This document shows, piece by piece, positions 1-6,997 of a DNA stretch of 9,422 bases. Where the stretch lies: contig DASRJP010000504.1 in the NCBI GenBank assembly GCA_035649415.1, positions 1 through 9,422 on the forward strand, given 5' to 3'. The notes under the pieces are model-generated. The model was not told the origin of the DNA and did not search any database. It was given only the letters and a program-made list of their open reading frames with translations. This DNA is from DATKDU01 sp035649415. Lineage in GTDB: Bacteria > Planctomycetota > Planctomycetia > Pirellulales > Pirellulaceae. Position numbers and translations under genes: made by a program. The number at the start of each line of letters is the position of its first letter. Positions within the stretch are counted from its first letter, which is position 1.

Positions 1-1
1 C

Positions 2-814
2 CAAGGTGGCGATGCCGTCTGGGAGGGCTTGCGCCTCTATCGCGGCAAGATCTTCCGCCTTAAGCAGCACCTCGACCGCCTGCGTAGCTCCGCGCTGGCG
101 CTGGCCTTTGCCCAGATTCCGTCGCACGAGCAGATCACGGAGCAGATTCGCCGCACGCTTGCCGCCAACGACATGTTTGACGGCGTCCATATCCGCCTGA
201 CGCTTACCCGCGGCGTGAAAATCACATCCGGCATGGACCCGCGGCTCAATCAATCCGGGCCGACGCTCATCGTCCTGGCTGAACATAAACCGCCGGTATA
301 CGACAAAAGCGGGTTGTCGCTCGTCACGGCCAGCGTCCGCCGATTCCCGCCCGACTGCTTGGACCCAAAAATCCACCACAATAACCTGATTCAGTCGATC
401 CTCGCCAAGATCGAGGCCAATGTCGCAGGCGCCGACGACGCTCTGATGCTCGACAAGCGCGGTTTCGTCGCCGAGACGAACGCCACTCACATCTTCATCG
501 TTCACAAGGGCCAAGTACTTACGCCTCGCTGTGTCGCTTGTCCCGAGGGGATCACTCGCGCCGCTATCCTCGAACTTTGCCATCGTCACGGCATTCCGCA
601 CGCCGAGCAGGACTTGTCGCTGACGGAGGTTTATCGCGCTGACGAGATGTTCTGTACGGGAACTATGGGGGAATTGGCTCCGGTGACAAAAGTGGACGGC
701 CGCACAATCGGCAACGCGCAGCCGGGACCAATGACGAAACGGTTCAGTGAGCTATTTGCCGAGCTGACGCGGAGCGAAGGCGAGAGCGTGGCCGAATCAC
801 CGCCGCACTCGTAG
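2..814 (+). CDS. Class IV aminotransferase (branched-chain type), 5' partial
   Basis: PLP-dependent fold-type IV transaminase, most like branched-chain amino acid aminotransferase, which moves the amino group between Leu/Ile/Val and 2-oxoglutarate. The open frame runs off the left edge: codons from base 2 read GGDAVWEGLRLYRGKIF, the usual N-terminal 'GD.V.EG.R.Y.G..F' block, so the TTG at 29 is an internal Leu and the true start lies outside the window. The probable PLP lysine is in DPKIHHNN (codon 368-370), in the family position before LIQSILAKIEA. The conserved Glu is in GFVAETNATHIF. PEGITRAAI and the C-terminal EMFCTGTMGELAPV plus GRTIGNAQPGPMT blocks complete the family pattern. It is the first visible gene of a co-directional run; the next starts 18 bp after its stop. 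Family is secure. Substrate is not: D-amino acid transaminase or 4-amino-4-deoxychorismate lyase relatives share these motifs. Confidence 0.9.
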   Translation, partial: QGGDAVWEGLRLYRGKIFRLKQHLDRLRSSALALAFAQIPSHEQITEQIRRTLAANDMFDGVHIRLTLTRGVKITSGMDPRLNQSGPTLIVLAEHKPPVYDKSGLSLVTASVRRFPPDCLDPKIHHNNLIQSILAKIEANVAGADDALMLDKRGFVAETNATHIFIVHKGQVLTPRCVACPEGITRAAILELCHRHGIPHAEQDLSLTEVYRADEMFCTGTMGELAPVTKVDGRTIGNAQPGPMTKRFSELFAELTRSEGESVAESPPHS

Positions 815-832
815 CGAGAGAGGCATTCCCAG

Positions 833-1660
833 ATGATTCCCACGCTCAGTCAGGTCTGTTGCCTGTCGAGCGCGTTCGATGCCGACGTCGAGGATTTTGC
901 CGCCGGTCAGTGCCATAGCATTGAAATCTGGCTTACGAAGCTGGAGGACTATCTCCAGCGGCACAGCACGAGCGACGTGCGCCAGTGGCTCGATCGATTT
1001 GAGATGGCTGCGCCGGTGGCCAGCTACCAAGGGGGTTTGCTGGCCAGCCAGGGAGAGCGGCGAAAGGAAGCCTGGCAGCTTCTGTCGCAGCGGCTCGATC
1101 TTTGCCGCGAGTTGGGGATTGGGACGCTGGTTGTGGCCTGCGACGTGCCTCCGCCCCTATCGCAAGAGGCGATTGGCCGCGTGCAGCTTTCCCTGCGGCA
1201 ATTGGCGCAAGAGGCCAGCCAGCGAAATGTCCGAGCCGCACTTGAATTTCAGGCGACGAGCGTCCTGGGTAATAACCTGCAAACGGCGGCGGCCCTGGTA
1301 GCGGAAGTCGCCAGTCCCCACTTGGGGTTGTGTCTCGACGCCTTCCACTTCTGCATCGGGCCGAGCAAGCTAGAAGATTTGGGTCGCCTTTCGACGGAAA
1401 ACCTGTTCCATGTACAGCTTTGCGATCTGGCCGATTCACCGCGGGAGCTGGCCAGCGATTCGCAGCGTATCCTGCCCGGCGATGGCGATCTGCCGCTGGC
1501 GCCGATCGTCGAGCGGCTGCGGCAGATCGACTATCGCGGGCCGGTGTCACTAGAGCTATTGAATCCCAAGCTATGGCAAGTGCCGGCGCTGCAACTGGGT
1601 GAAATCGGCATGACCGCGCTGCGTAAGGTGCTAGGGCTGGCGAAAATAACTGTGGAATGA
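833..1660 (+). CDS. Sugar phosphate isomerase/epimerase-like TIM-barrel protein
   Basis: A 275-aa protein of the xylose isomerase-like TIM-barrel (AP endonuclease 2) superfamily, whose members isomerise, epimerise or dehydrate sugars and inositols with a divalent metal. The four usual metal-ligand positions are visible: Glu138 in ALEFQ, Asp169 in LCLDAFHF, His193 in FHVQLCD and Glu241 in VSLELLN. RILPGDGDLPLAPIV (about 212-226) is the typical 'PG.G.......L' loop after the metal His, and YRGPVSLEL is the last strand. The ATG at 833 is preceded by GAGAGAGG at 816-823, a good ribosome binding site. The stop overlaps the next gene's start as ATGA. Length (270-300 aa is usual) and motifs make the fold secure. 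The substrate cannot be read from sequence; hydroxypyruvate isomerase, inosose dehydratase and tagatose epimerase relatives all look like this. Confidence 0.85.
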   Translation: MIPTLSQVCCLSSAFDADVEDFAAGQCHSIEIWLTKLEDYLQRHSTSDVRQWLDRFEMAAPVASYQGGLLASQGERRKEAWQLLSQRLDLCRELGIGTLVVACDVPPPLSQEAIGRVQLSLRQLAQEASQRNVRAALEFQATSVLGNNLQTAAALVAEVASPHLGLCLDAFHFCIGPSKLEDLGRLSTENLFHVQLCDLADSPRELASDSQRILPGDGDLPLAPIVERLRQIDYRGPVSLELLNPKLWQVPALQLGEIGMTALRKVLGLAKITVE

Positions 1661-2649
1661 CCGCCAAAACTCTTTCGCCAGCTCTCCCCGGCGATATTCG
1701 TGATCGGCGTCCACTTGGCCGCACGCTCTGGTTATTCGTCATTTTGATTGCCAATCTGGCGGTTACGTTCGGGTTGTGGTTTGTTGCTTTTGGCCGCATC
1801 GGCGGATTTTGGCTGGCCGTCGGCTACGACTGGCGCGTCATGATCAGCGGAGCAGTGATGGCATCGCAGTTGGTTTCCCTTGCGCTGTGGGCATCCCTAT
1901 GCGAGCCTCGCTCGCCATTTCGATGGCTGTGGCTGGCACTGTTGTCCGCGGCCTGTGCCGCGGCGATGGCGGGAGCCCTCGTGCCGGCCGCAGTGCTCGC
2001 CCGCACTGGCAGCAGGTGGGGACGCTGGGCACTGCCTTGGGGGGTCGTGTTCTGGGAGTCGTACGTCACGTTCATGCTGGTGCTTTGCGCGACGGTCGTT
2101 TTTTTACTGGCTGCCGACATTCTTGCCTGGCCGTGCCGGCGAGTGCTCGGAATGCGCATCTCGAGCCATGTCGAGCCGTCCGCGTCCCCTGGGGCGCGCG
2201 GATTCGGTTTAAGCGAGCTGTTTTGGTGGGTGGGGATGGCTGGCGCGGCATGCTGGCTGCTGAGGGCAATGATCGAAAACGTGCCCCTGGAGAACGTCGC
2301 GCTCGTATTGGTGATCTTGATCTGCATATTGCCCGCATCGCTGCCCGCCGCATGGGCCGTGTTTGGCGCCAAGAATCGTTGGCTTGGGCTGGTCATTGCT
2401 ATCGCCGTGTGCGTTTTTTATAGCGCTGGATTGTCGGCCCTATTTTGGGCAATCACGACGGCGAACCGAAATATCAGCCATCCCTTGCTCGTGTACCTCC
2501 TGTACTTGCCGACCGAGATGATTTTCGCGGTGGCGTTGACGGCATGTGCGACAGTGTATGCAAACTGCACCGCGCTGTACGCGGCGGGGATTCGCGTCGT
2601 CACCAACATCCCTGCGAGGAACGCGAGCGTGGGAGGAGGGGGTCGTTGA
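1657..2649 (+). CDS. Polytopic membrane protein, function unknown
   Basis: A 330-aa integral membrane protein with about eight hydrophobic helices, roughly at residues 23-45, 60-80, 88-114, 132-156, 186-205, 212-236, 242-266 and 275-310. A short polar N-terminus and a Gly-rich C-terminus (SVGGGGR) frame the bundle, and a polar loop near 160-185 is the longest soluble part. I recognise no transporter or enzyme signature. The ATG at 1657 overlaps the upstream stop as ATGA, and its own TGA overlaps the TTG start of the Nudix gene, so it sits translationally coupled inside the operon. Codons for its last residues (about 2631-2639) double as the ribosome binding site of the next gene, which may explain the glycine/arginine tail. 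It is a real gene by length, frame and context; function is unknown. Confidence 0.8.
   Translation: MTAKTLSPALPGDIRDRRPLGRTLWLFVILIANLAVTFGLWFVAFGRIGGFWLAVGYDWRVMISGAVMASQLVSLALWASLCEPRSPFRWLWLALLSAACAAAMAGALVPAAVLARTGSRWGRWALPWGVVFWESYVTFMLVLCATVVFLLAADILAWPCRRVLGMRISSHVEPSASPGARGFGLSELFWWVGMAGAACWLLRAMIENVPLENVALVLVILICILPASLPAAWAVFGAKNRWLGLVIAIAVCVFYSAGLSALFWAITTANRNISHPLLVYLLYLPTEMIFAVALTACATVYANCTALYAAGIRVVTNIPARNASVGGGGR
2634..2639 (+). promoter_or_regulatory. Ribosome binding site setting a TTG start for the Nudix gene
   Basis: AGGAGG lies within a longer G-rich run and ends 6 bases before the in-frame TTG at 2646. It sits inside the coding end of the membrane protein gene. It fixes the Nudix start at 2646 rather than at an upstream ATG in the same frame (2445), which would overlap the membrane gene by about 200 bases and add a stretch with no family similarity. 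Confidence 0.75.
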
Positions 2650-3083
2650 CTGATCCAATCGCGTGGCCGGCTCGCGGCGTTGTCGCCGTCGTCCCCCGGG
2701 CTGGGAAACTGCTGGTGATCGAGCGCTCACAGTTCGTTCGCGCGCCGGGCATGTTCTGCTTTCCCGGAGGCGCGATCGAACAAGGCGAAAGCGAAGCCGA
2801 CGCCGTCGTGCGCGAGCTGCTCGAGGAGTTGGCTCTCCCCGCGCGGGCCGTGCGAAAGCTTTGGACCAGCGTGACCCCCTGGAACGTATCGCTTTGCTGG
2901 TGGCTGGCGAACGTGCAACCGGCAGCGGTGCCGCAACCTGATCCGGCAGAGGTAGCTTCGTTTCAGTGGTTGACAGTGGCCGAGATTCGCGGGTTTTCGA
3001 ACCTGCTGGCCAGCAATCTCGAGTTCCTCGCTGCGTGGGAGCGCGGTGAGTTCGCAATCGATGGTCTCGGCCGCCTGAGTTAG
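2646..3083 (+). CDS. Nudix hydrolase
   Basis: A 145-aa Nudix-fold pyrophosphohydrolase, which splits a nucleoside diphosphate linked to another group (X) using Mg2+. The Nudix box GX5EX7REUXEEXGU is at residues 42-64: Gly42, Glu48, Arg56-Glu57 and Glu60-Glu61 are present, but the penultimate Gly is Ala63 (REEL-type ending LLEELAL). It is preceded by the usual GVVAVV strand and FCFPGGAIEQGE loop. FQWLTVAEI (about 105) is the common 'W....E' element of the C-terminal half. The TTG start is chosen from the AGGAGG 6 bases upstream; it overlaps the preceding stop as TTGA. Length fits the 130-160 aa of small Nudix enzymes. It is the last gene of the operon, and its stop overlaps the stop of the convergent gene by a few bases. 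Substrate is unknown: NTP house-cleaning, ADP-ribose and dinucleotide hydrolases are all possible. Confidence 0.88.
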   Translation: MTDPIAWPARGVVAVVPRAGKLLVIERSQFVRAPGMFCFPGGAIEQGESEADAVVRELLEELALPARAVRKLWTSVTPWNVSLCWWLANVQPAAVPQPDPAEVASFQWLTVAEIRGFSNLLASNLEFLAAWERGEFAIDGLGRLS

Positions 3084-4186
3084 CGCGCTTTTGCGTTCGA
3101 CCCGCCCTTGAGCGACTGCCGGTTGAAGATTTCTGGATCAAAAGCGTCGCGAGGTTTGAACGCCCCTTCCCGGGGGATGGGTGCGGCATCTTTGGCGGGT
3201 GTAAATGGCTGTGGGGGAGCGCCTGGCTCATGCTGCGAGCCCGTCTCCGCGTCGGGCCTGGGGCTTTTTGCGTTGCCGGCGCCTGCTCTCTCGTCGTTCT
3301 GCTGCGAAAGCAACGCCTGCGCTTTCACGATCGTCGCCGGCGGCGTCGGAGCGGGAACTGCCAGCGCTAGTTTCGTCCAGGCAACCAGATCTTCGAACTG
3401 ATGCTGCGTTCGCTTGTCGAAAATCGCTGCCACCGTGTTCCCGTGCTGCCGCTGCGGCATTTGCAGGATGGGACTGTTCTCCGGTTGCTCCTTGTCGAGA
3501 TACGCCAGCACTGCGAACAGGTTTCGCTGGGTAAACCGCCTGGCGGGTGTTTGACCTGGCGGCGGACGAAGCAAGCGAAACTCCGATTTGGCCGTCGCGC
3601 CATGACACCCTCCCGCCGCGCAGCGATTGAGCAAAATGGGCTGCACGACGGCCGAGAAGCGCTCGATCGTTCCCGGCGGAAGCGCGCGGATGGTCTTATC
3701 GAGTTGCTCAGCGCTCACTGTGGCGGCCGTATCCGGTCGGCGCACGGTCCTGGCCTCAGGGGCTGCCTGCTCCAGCTTCAGCTTCCGCTCCACCGCAGCA
3801 ATTCGCGGATGGGCTGGCTCTTTGCGCATGGCCGCCACAAGCTGCTCCCCGGCCTGAGCCTTTAGTTCATGCCGCAGGCACCATTCAGCCAACTCCAAGT
3901 GACCGGCAGCACCCGTGCCGGACAACATCGCAGCGCGGTAGCGGTACGCGTCTTCCAGATCTACACAAAGCGTTTCTACATCGGTTGCCGACAGCCTGAC
4001 CTCGCCGTCCGTGTCGAAGGTCACGATGTAATAGTCCCCCGCGCGAGTCACTTGCCCCTCGATGACATTGCCGTTGCGCAGCAGCAGTACCCCGCGCTGC
4101 GGAGTCAGCACGGGTTCTCTGGCCGCCAGCGGCACCGCCGCGAAAAGCAGCAAAAACGAGCAGGCCATCCCGCGAAGAGAGAACAT
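3080..4186 (-). CDS. Secreted protein with CX4CH cytochrome c-like site (planctomycete type)
   Basis: A probable exported protein of 368 aa. MFSLRGMACSFLLLFAAVP then LAAREP is a signal peptide (Arg5, hydrophobic core about 7-20, small residues before cleavage), which is why I place the start at 4186; the same frame stays open to 4495, but that extension is polar and unlike a protein N-terminus. Residues about 33-82 (LLLRNGNVIEGQVTRAGDYY ... VETLCVDLEDAY) form a small beta-rich domain that I recall at the N-terminus of many planctomycete proteins. Around 180-240, FSAVVQPILLNRCAAGGCHG carries Cys189, Cys194 and His195, a CX4CH variant of the haem c motif; Met243 (ILQMPQRQHG) could be the distal ligand. 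The C-terminal 90 residues are Pro/Ala-rich and probably disordered. Role inferred: periplasmic electron transfer or a structural relative of planctomycete cytochrome domains; haem binding is unproven. No clear Shine-Dalgarno. Confidence 0.75.
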   Translation of the reverse strand: MFSLRGMACSFLLLFAAVPLAAREPVLTPQRGVLLLRNGNVIEGQVTRAGDYYIVTFDTDGEVRLSATDVETLCVDLEDAYRYRAAMLSGTGAAGHLELAEWCLRHELKAQAGEQLVAAMRKEPAHPRIAAVERKLKLEQAAPEARTVRRPDTAATVSAEQLDKTIRALPPGTIERFSAVVQPILLNRCAAGGCHGATAKSEFRLLRPPPGQTPARRFTQRNLFAVLAYLDKEQPENSPILQMPQRQHGNTVAAIFDKRTQHQFEDLVAWTKLALAVPAPTPPATIVKAQALLSQQNDERAGAGNAKSPRPDAETGSQHEPGAPPQPFTPAKDAAPIPREGAFKPRDAFDPEIFNRQSLKGGSNAKAR

Positions 4187-4504
4187 GGCGCGGGGACGGT
4201 ACTGGTCGATCCGCTCATGGTCAAGCCCAGTTGGCTGTTCATGAAAATCCTTGCAAGGCAGGGACGACGTTAACCCGGGGTTGCCACAAGCCGTGTCTTG
4301 GGCTTTATTTACAGCGCCGGGTAACCGTTCATGCGCACGTCCATTTCCGAGCCCGCCATTCGTCTTGGCAGCGTTTGCCGGCGTTACGCTATTGCCGGCA
4401 CGACCCGCTGGGCAACTGCCGGTGGCCGCGGCCTCAGCGCTATGGCTGGGGATCGGGCTTATCACGCAGTATTCCCGTCCGCGCAACGGCCGCAAGATAG
4501 CCGT
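4187..4504. other. Divergent intergenic region, 318 bp
   Basis: This stretch separates the secreted-protein gene (-) from scpB (+) and must hold both promoters. Both strands happen to be open in a frame continuous with the flanking genes (minus to 4495, plus from 4331), so either gene could be longer than called. On the minus strand TTGACC-N17-TACCGT ends about 9 bases from the ATG at 4186, a poor -10 and therefore weak evidence. The plus-strand promoter candidate is listed separately. I see no RNA gene or repeat here. Confidence 0.5.
4281..4309 (+). promoter_or_regulatory. Candidate sigma70-type promoter for scpB
   Basis: TTGCCA (4281-4286) and TTTATT (4304-4309) are separated by exactly 17 bases, matching the -35 and -10 consensus at 5 of 6 and 4 of 6 positions. 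Transcription would start near 4316, giving a leader of about 190 bases to the ATG at 4505, or only about 15 bases to the alternative ATG at 4331. A match of this quality can arise by chance. Confidence 0.3.
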
Positions 4505-5170
4505 ATGGCGGGTGAACCACTGGCCAGATTGGAAGCGGTTTTATTCCTGGCCAAGGAGCCGCTGACCAGTCGCAAACTTGCCCAGTTTGCCGGTCTGGAG
4601 GACGGGACCCAGGCCCGTACGCTCGTGGAGCAGCTCAACGCCCAGTACGACGAATCAGGCCGCGCCTTTCGTGTGGAGGAAATTGCCGGGGGCTATCAGC
4701 TCCTGACCAGACGGAAGTTCAGCCCCTGGCTGCGGCGGCTGGCGCACGTCCCTTCCGAGATTCGCCTTTCGGCACCCTCTCTGGAAACACTGGCGGTAAT
4801 TGCCTATCGTCAACCGGTTCTCAAGGCCGATATCGACGCCATCCGCGGCGTCAATTGCGGCGAGATCCTGCGGCAATTGATGGAACGCGATTTGGTGAGG
4901 ATCAGCGGCCGCAGCGAGGAACTGGGCCGGCCGTTTTTGTACGTGACAACGCGACGGTTTTTGAACTTGTTCGGCCTGCACAATCTGAACGATTTGCCGA
5001 GAGCCGAAGCCATTCGTAGTGCGCAGGTGGTCCCTGGCCCGCCGCTGGCGCTGCTCATGGCGGACGTTGAAGGGGCATCCCCTTCTGGCGAGGAGTCGTC
5101 ACCCGAGTACACTTTCGATGACGATGGCGGTGGTGAACCTGGAGAACTCGAGACGGGGAATCGGTCCTAA
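4505..5170 (+). CDS. scpB: Segregation and condensation protein B
   Basis: ScpB is the winged-helix partner of ScpA (kleisin) in the SMC-ScpAB condensin that compacts and separates chromosomes. Residues about 5-80 (RLEAVLFLAKEPLTSRKLAQ ... FRVEEIAGGYQLLTRRKF) are the first winged-helix domain. Residues about 88-165 (LSAPSLETLAVIAYRQPV, IDAIRGVNCGEILRQLMERD, RISGRSEELGRPFLYVTT, FLNLFGLHNLNDLP) are the second, with the signature ScpB sequence. An acidic tail (EESSPEYTFDDDGGGEPGE) follows. From the ATG at 4505 it is 221 aa, the usual ScpB length. The frame is open upstream with ATGs at 4442 and 4331 (up to 58 more residues) that show no recognisable domain; no start has a strong Shine-Dalgarno, so the N-terminus is uncertain. 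scpA is not in the window. Family assignment is near certain. Confidence 0.93.
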   Translation: MAGEPLARLEAVLFLAKEPLTSRKLAQFAGLEDGTQARTLVEQLNAQYDESGRAFRVEEIAGGYQLLTRRKFSPWLRRLAHVPSEIRLSAPSLETLAVIAYRQPVLKADIDAIRGVNCGEILRQLMERDLVRISGRSEELGRPFLYVTTRRFLNLFGLHNLNDLPRAEAIRSAQVVPGPPLALLMADVEGASPSGEESSPEYTFDDDGGGEPGELETGNRS

Positions 5171-5245
5171 CCAGCGTGCCTTGACCCCAACCCCTCAGGG
5201 CTCATCCGTCGTTCCAAGTCAAACCCAATGAGGACGATCCCCAAG

Positions 5246-5251
5246 AAGGAG
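5246..5251 (+). promoter_or_regulatory. Ribosome binding site fixing a GTG start
   Basis: AAGGAG, extended as AAGAAGGAG, ends 6 bases before the in-frame GTG at 5258. The in-frame ATG at 5228 lies upstream of this site and has no Shine-Dalgarno of its own, so GTG 5258 is the better start of the acidic protein. Confidence 0.7.
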
Positions 5252-5257
5252 TGTGAC

Positions 5258-5632
5258 GTGACCGTGACTTTGCTGGCAGAGATTCTCCGGGACCACAAGC
5301 TGGCCTCCCGGCGCGCCGTCCACCAGGACCTCCTCATGCCGCCGAGGCTGGACGTCGAAGAAGAGGATCTCGAGGAAGAAGAGGAAGATGACGAGGAGGA
5401 CGACGACGACCTGGACGAAGATCTCGAGGACGACGACGAACTCGAGGACGATGACCTGGACGACGACGACCTGGACGATGAGTGGGAGGAGGTCGACGAC
5501 GAGGAATTCGACGAGGACGAGGAAGAAGAGGACGACGAAGACGACGAGGAGTGGGACGACGACGATGACGACGACTGGGACGACGACGATGAGGACGAAG
5601 AGGACTGGAGCGAGGAAAAGGATCCGAAGTAA
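5258..5632 (+). CDS. Small extremely acidic Asp/Glu-rich protein, function unknown
   Basis: From GTG 5258 this is a 124-aa protein in two parts. Residues 1-33 (MTVTLLAEILRDHKLASRRA then VHQDLLMPPRLDV) look like a short amphipathic helix with several basic residues. Residues 34-124 are an acidic tract in which I count 75 Asp/Glu of 91, interrupted at intervals by single Leu residues in the first half (tract positions 5, 19, 23, 29, 34, 39) and by Trp, Val or Phe further on (43, 46, 51, 66, 74, 84), ending SEEKDPK. It is likely disordered and strongly anionic. The strong Shine-Dalgarno argues that it is translated. It lies 87 bp after scpB, possibly co-transcribed. Known acidic-tail proteins include RNA polymerase delta subunits, DNA mimics and nucleic-acid or histone chaperones; the N-terminus matches none that I recognise. 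No function is assigned. Confidence 0.75.
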   Translation: MTVTLLAEILRDHKLASRRAVHQDLLMPPRLDVEEEDLEEEEEDDEEDDDDLDEDLEDDDELEDDDLDDDDLDDEWEEVDDEEFDEDEEEEDDEDDEEWDDDDDDDWDDDDEDEEDWSEEKDPK

Positions 5633-5637
5633 GTGCT

Positions 5638-5683
5638 GGCGGGCGCCGCCGCCTCGGGCACAATTGCGAGAGCAGTGCTGCTC
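5638..5683. terminator. Possible hairpins between convergent genes
   Basis: The 54-bp gap between the acidic-protein gene and the convergent uxaC-like gene holds two short inverted repeats: GGCGG/CCGCC (5638-5650, loop of 3) and GAGCA/TGCTC (5670-5683, loop of 4). Neither is followed by a T-run on either strand, so they are weak terminator candidates supported mainly by position. Confidence 0.25.
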
Positions 5684-5686
5684 CCA

Positions 5687-6973
5687 CTAATGCATCATGA
5701 AGATGCGTTCCACGTTGCCCCGCAACACCTGCTTGCCGAATTCGACCGCCCGCTCCTCGCTCCAGCCGCGGTCGATCACATACCGCTCGGCAAGCACTTT
5801 CGCCAGAATCCGCTTGAACATGGCGAACTTCGGCAACGCGAACTCCAGCTTGTACATGTCGCTGTAGTAACCGATCTGCTTGGTCCGCGGCACCGCCTCC
5901 AGCCGGCAGGCCAGATCGTGCTCGATAAACGTCGGCGTGTTGCTGTACCACCAGTGGCCGTTGGTGACGACGTTGGGAAAGATCCAGGCGTAGCTGGTTA
6001 ATTCTTGATTGGTCACGCTAGCCAGTACGGAAATCGGAAACGTCACCTGCGGAAAGGCGTTGAACAGCTCCTTGTACTGAATCAGCGAGACGCGGCTGTC
6101 GTACAGGTCGCGCCCCTGATGAACTCCCGCTTCGTAGACGCCGCGGTTGACGCCGATCATCAGGTCAAAGGGCAGGCGAAACTCCACGCACATTTCCGCC
6201 AGCGTCCAAAAGGTGAAACGGGACAAGGCGGCGCGGTGAGCGTCGCCAGCGTCCGTGCGCCCCTCAAAGACGGCCTCTAGCGCAGTCGTGGCCCGCGCCT
6301 CAGCAACTCGCGACGGCGCGAAGTCCGGCGGCAGCGAGATCGCGCACGCTTTGGCTCCCTTCGATTTGAAGTGCTGAAATAGCGCGCCGATCGCTCGCCG
6401 CAAATCGCCCGCACTGGCCGGTGATATGCCCGTGGCATTTTCCAGCCGCTGCCGCACTTCCGGCCTGGCCAGGTGAAACACCAGGTCGTCGGTCCGCAGG
6501 CACGGGATGTAGACGCTCGTGTCAAACCCCTCGAGCGGATCGTCGAAATCGTTGGTCAGGAACACCGACTCGATGCGGCTGGTCTTTAACACCTGCTGGG
6601 CCCAGTCCGTTTGCGCCATCTTCGCCAGCGCCGCGTCGTACAGGGTCTCCCAGTTCTCCGGCGTCACTCGATCGTCCGCAAAGCCAAACAGCCGCTGCGC
6701 CATTTCGACCAGCCAACTGTACTGGATCGTGTTGTCGAGCGGACCGAGATTCTCGATCAGCCGCCGCACCTTCTCCCGCGGATCGAGCCCCGGCTCCTCG
6801 ATCTCCTCGCGCGGCATTCCCGCAGAATGGGCCAGCTCGGTGTAGTAGTGGTAACCCAAAATGTCCGCCAGCGTGTGCGATGCCGGGTCGAGCGCACTGA
6901 TATGCGTATGCGGATCGATCAGCACGAGGGCGTCGAGCTGGTCGAACAGGCGCTGGCGAAGCTGCTGGCTCAT
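5687..6973 (-). CDS. uxaC: Glucuronate isomerase-like protein (UxaC family, amidohydrolase superfamily)
   Basis: A 428-aa cytoplasmic TIM-barrel protein related to uronate isomerase, which converts D-glucuronate to D-fructuronate (and galacturonate to tagaturonate). The metal-binding HxH is His22/His24 in LIDPHTHIS. YIPCLRTDD (about 155-163), DLMIGVNRGVYEAG (270-283), and NGHWWYSNTPTFIEHDL (338-354) followed by RLEAVPRTKQIGYYSDM are the family's characteristic blocks. FKRILAKVL and RGNVERIF close the C-terminus. It is somewhat short (UxaC is usually about 460-470 aa), so it may be a divergent paralogue with another substrate. The start at 6973 keeps the HxH; only a weak GAGA lies upstream. 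No other uronate-pathway gene is in the window. An intrinsic terminator ends 24 bp upstream of the start codon, which leaves little room for a promoter. Confidence 0.82.
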   Translation of the reverse strand: MSQQLRQRLFDQLDALVLIDPHTHISALDPASHTLADILGYHYYTELAHSAGMPREEIEEPGLDPREKVRRLIENLGPLDNTIQYSWLVEMAQRLFGFADDRVTPENWETLYDAALAKMAQTDWAQQVLKTSRIESVFLTNDFDDPLEGFDTSVYIPCLRTDDLVFHLARPEVRQRLENATGISPASAGDLRRAIGALFQHFKSKGAKACAISLPPDFAPSRVAEARATTALEAVFEGRTDAGDAHRAALSRFTFWTLAEMCVEFRLPFDLMIGVNRGVYEAGVHQGRDLYDSRVSLIQYKELFNAFPQVTFPISVLASVTNQELTSYAWIFPNVVTNGHWWYSNTPTFIEHDLACRLEAVPRTKQIGYYSDMYKLEFALPKFAMFKRILAKVLAERYVIDRGWSEERAVEFGKQVLRGNVERIFMMH

Positions 6974-6997
6974 CGCTGTATCTCGCGTACAAGCATG

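Noticed and set aside
933..1799. Minus-strand 288-aa open frame opposite the isomerase gene
   Set aside because: Low-complexity Arg/Pro/Ala translation typical of antisense frames in GC-rich genes; the plus strand carries recognisable TIM-barrel motifs.
2440..3231. Minus-strand 263-aa open frame opposite the Nudix gene
   Set aside because: Arg/Ser/Thr/Pro-rich with no family feature; the Nudix box is on the plus strand.
4187..4495. Extension of the secreted-protein gene to an ATG at 4495
   Set aside because: It would bury the signal peptide at residue 104 and adds a polar stretch with no domain; the start at 4186 gives a proper signal peptide.
5167..5661. Minus-strand 164-aa polyserine open frame
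   Set aside because: It is the antisense reading of the GAC/GAG-rich acidic tract; Ser runs follow automatically, and the plus frame has the ribosome binding site.
5334..5951. Minus-strand 205-aa Arg/Pro-rich open frame
   Set aside because: It overlaps both the acidic gene and the 3' end of uxaC in a different frame, and its composition is that of a frame-shifted shadow.
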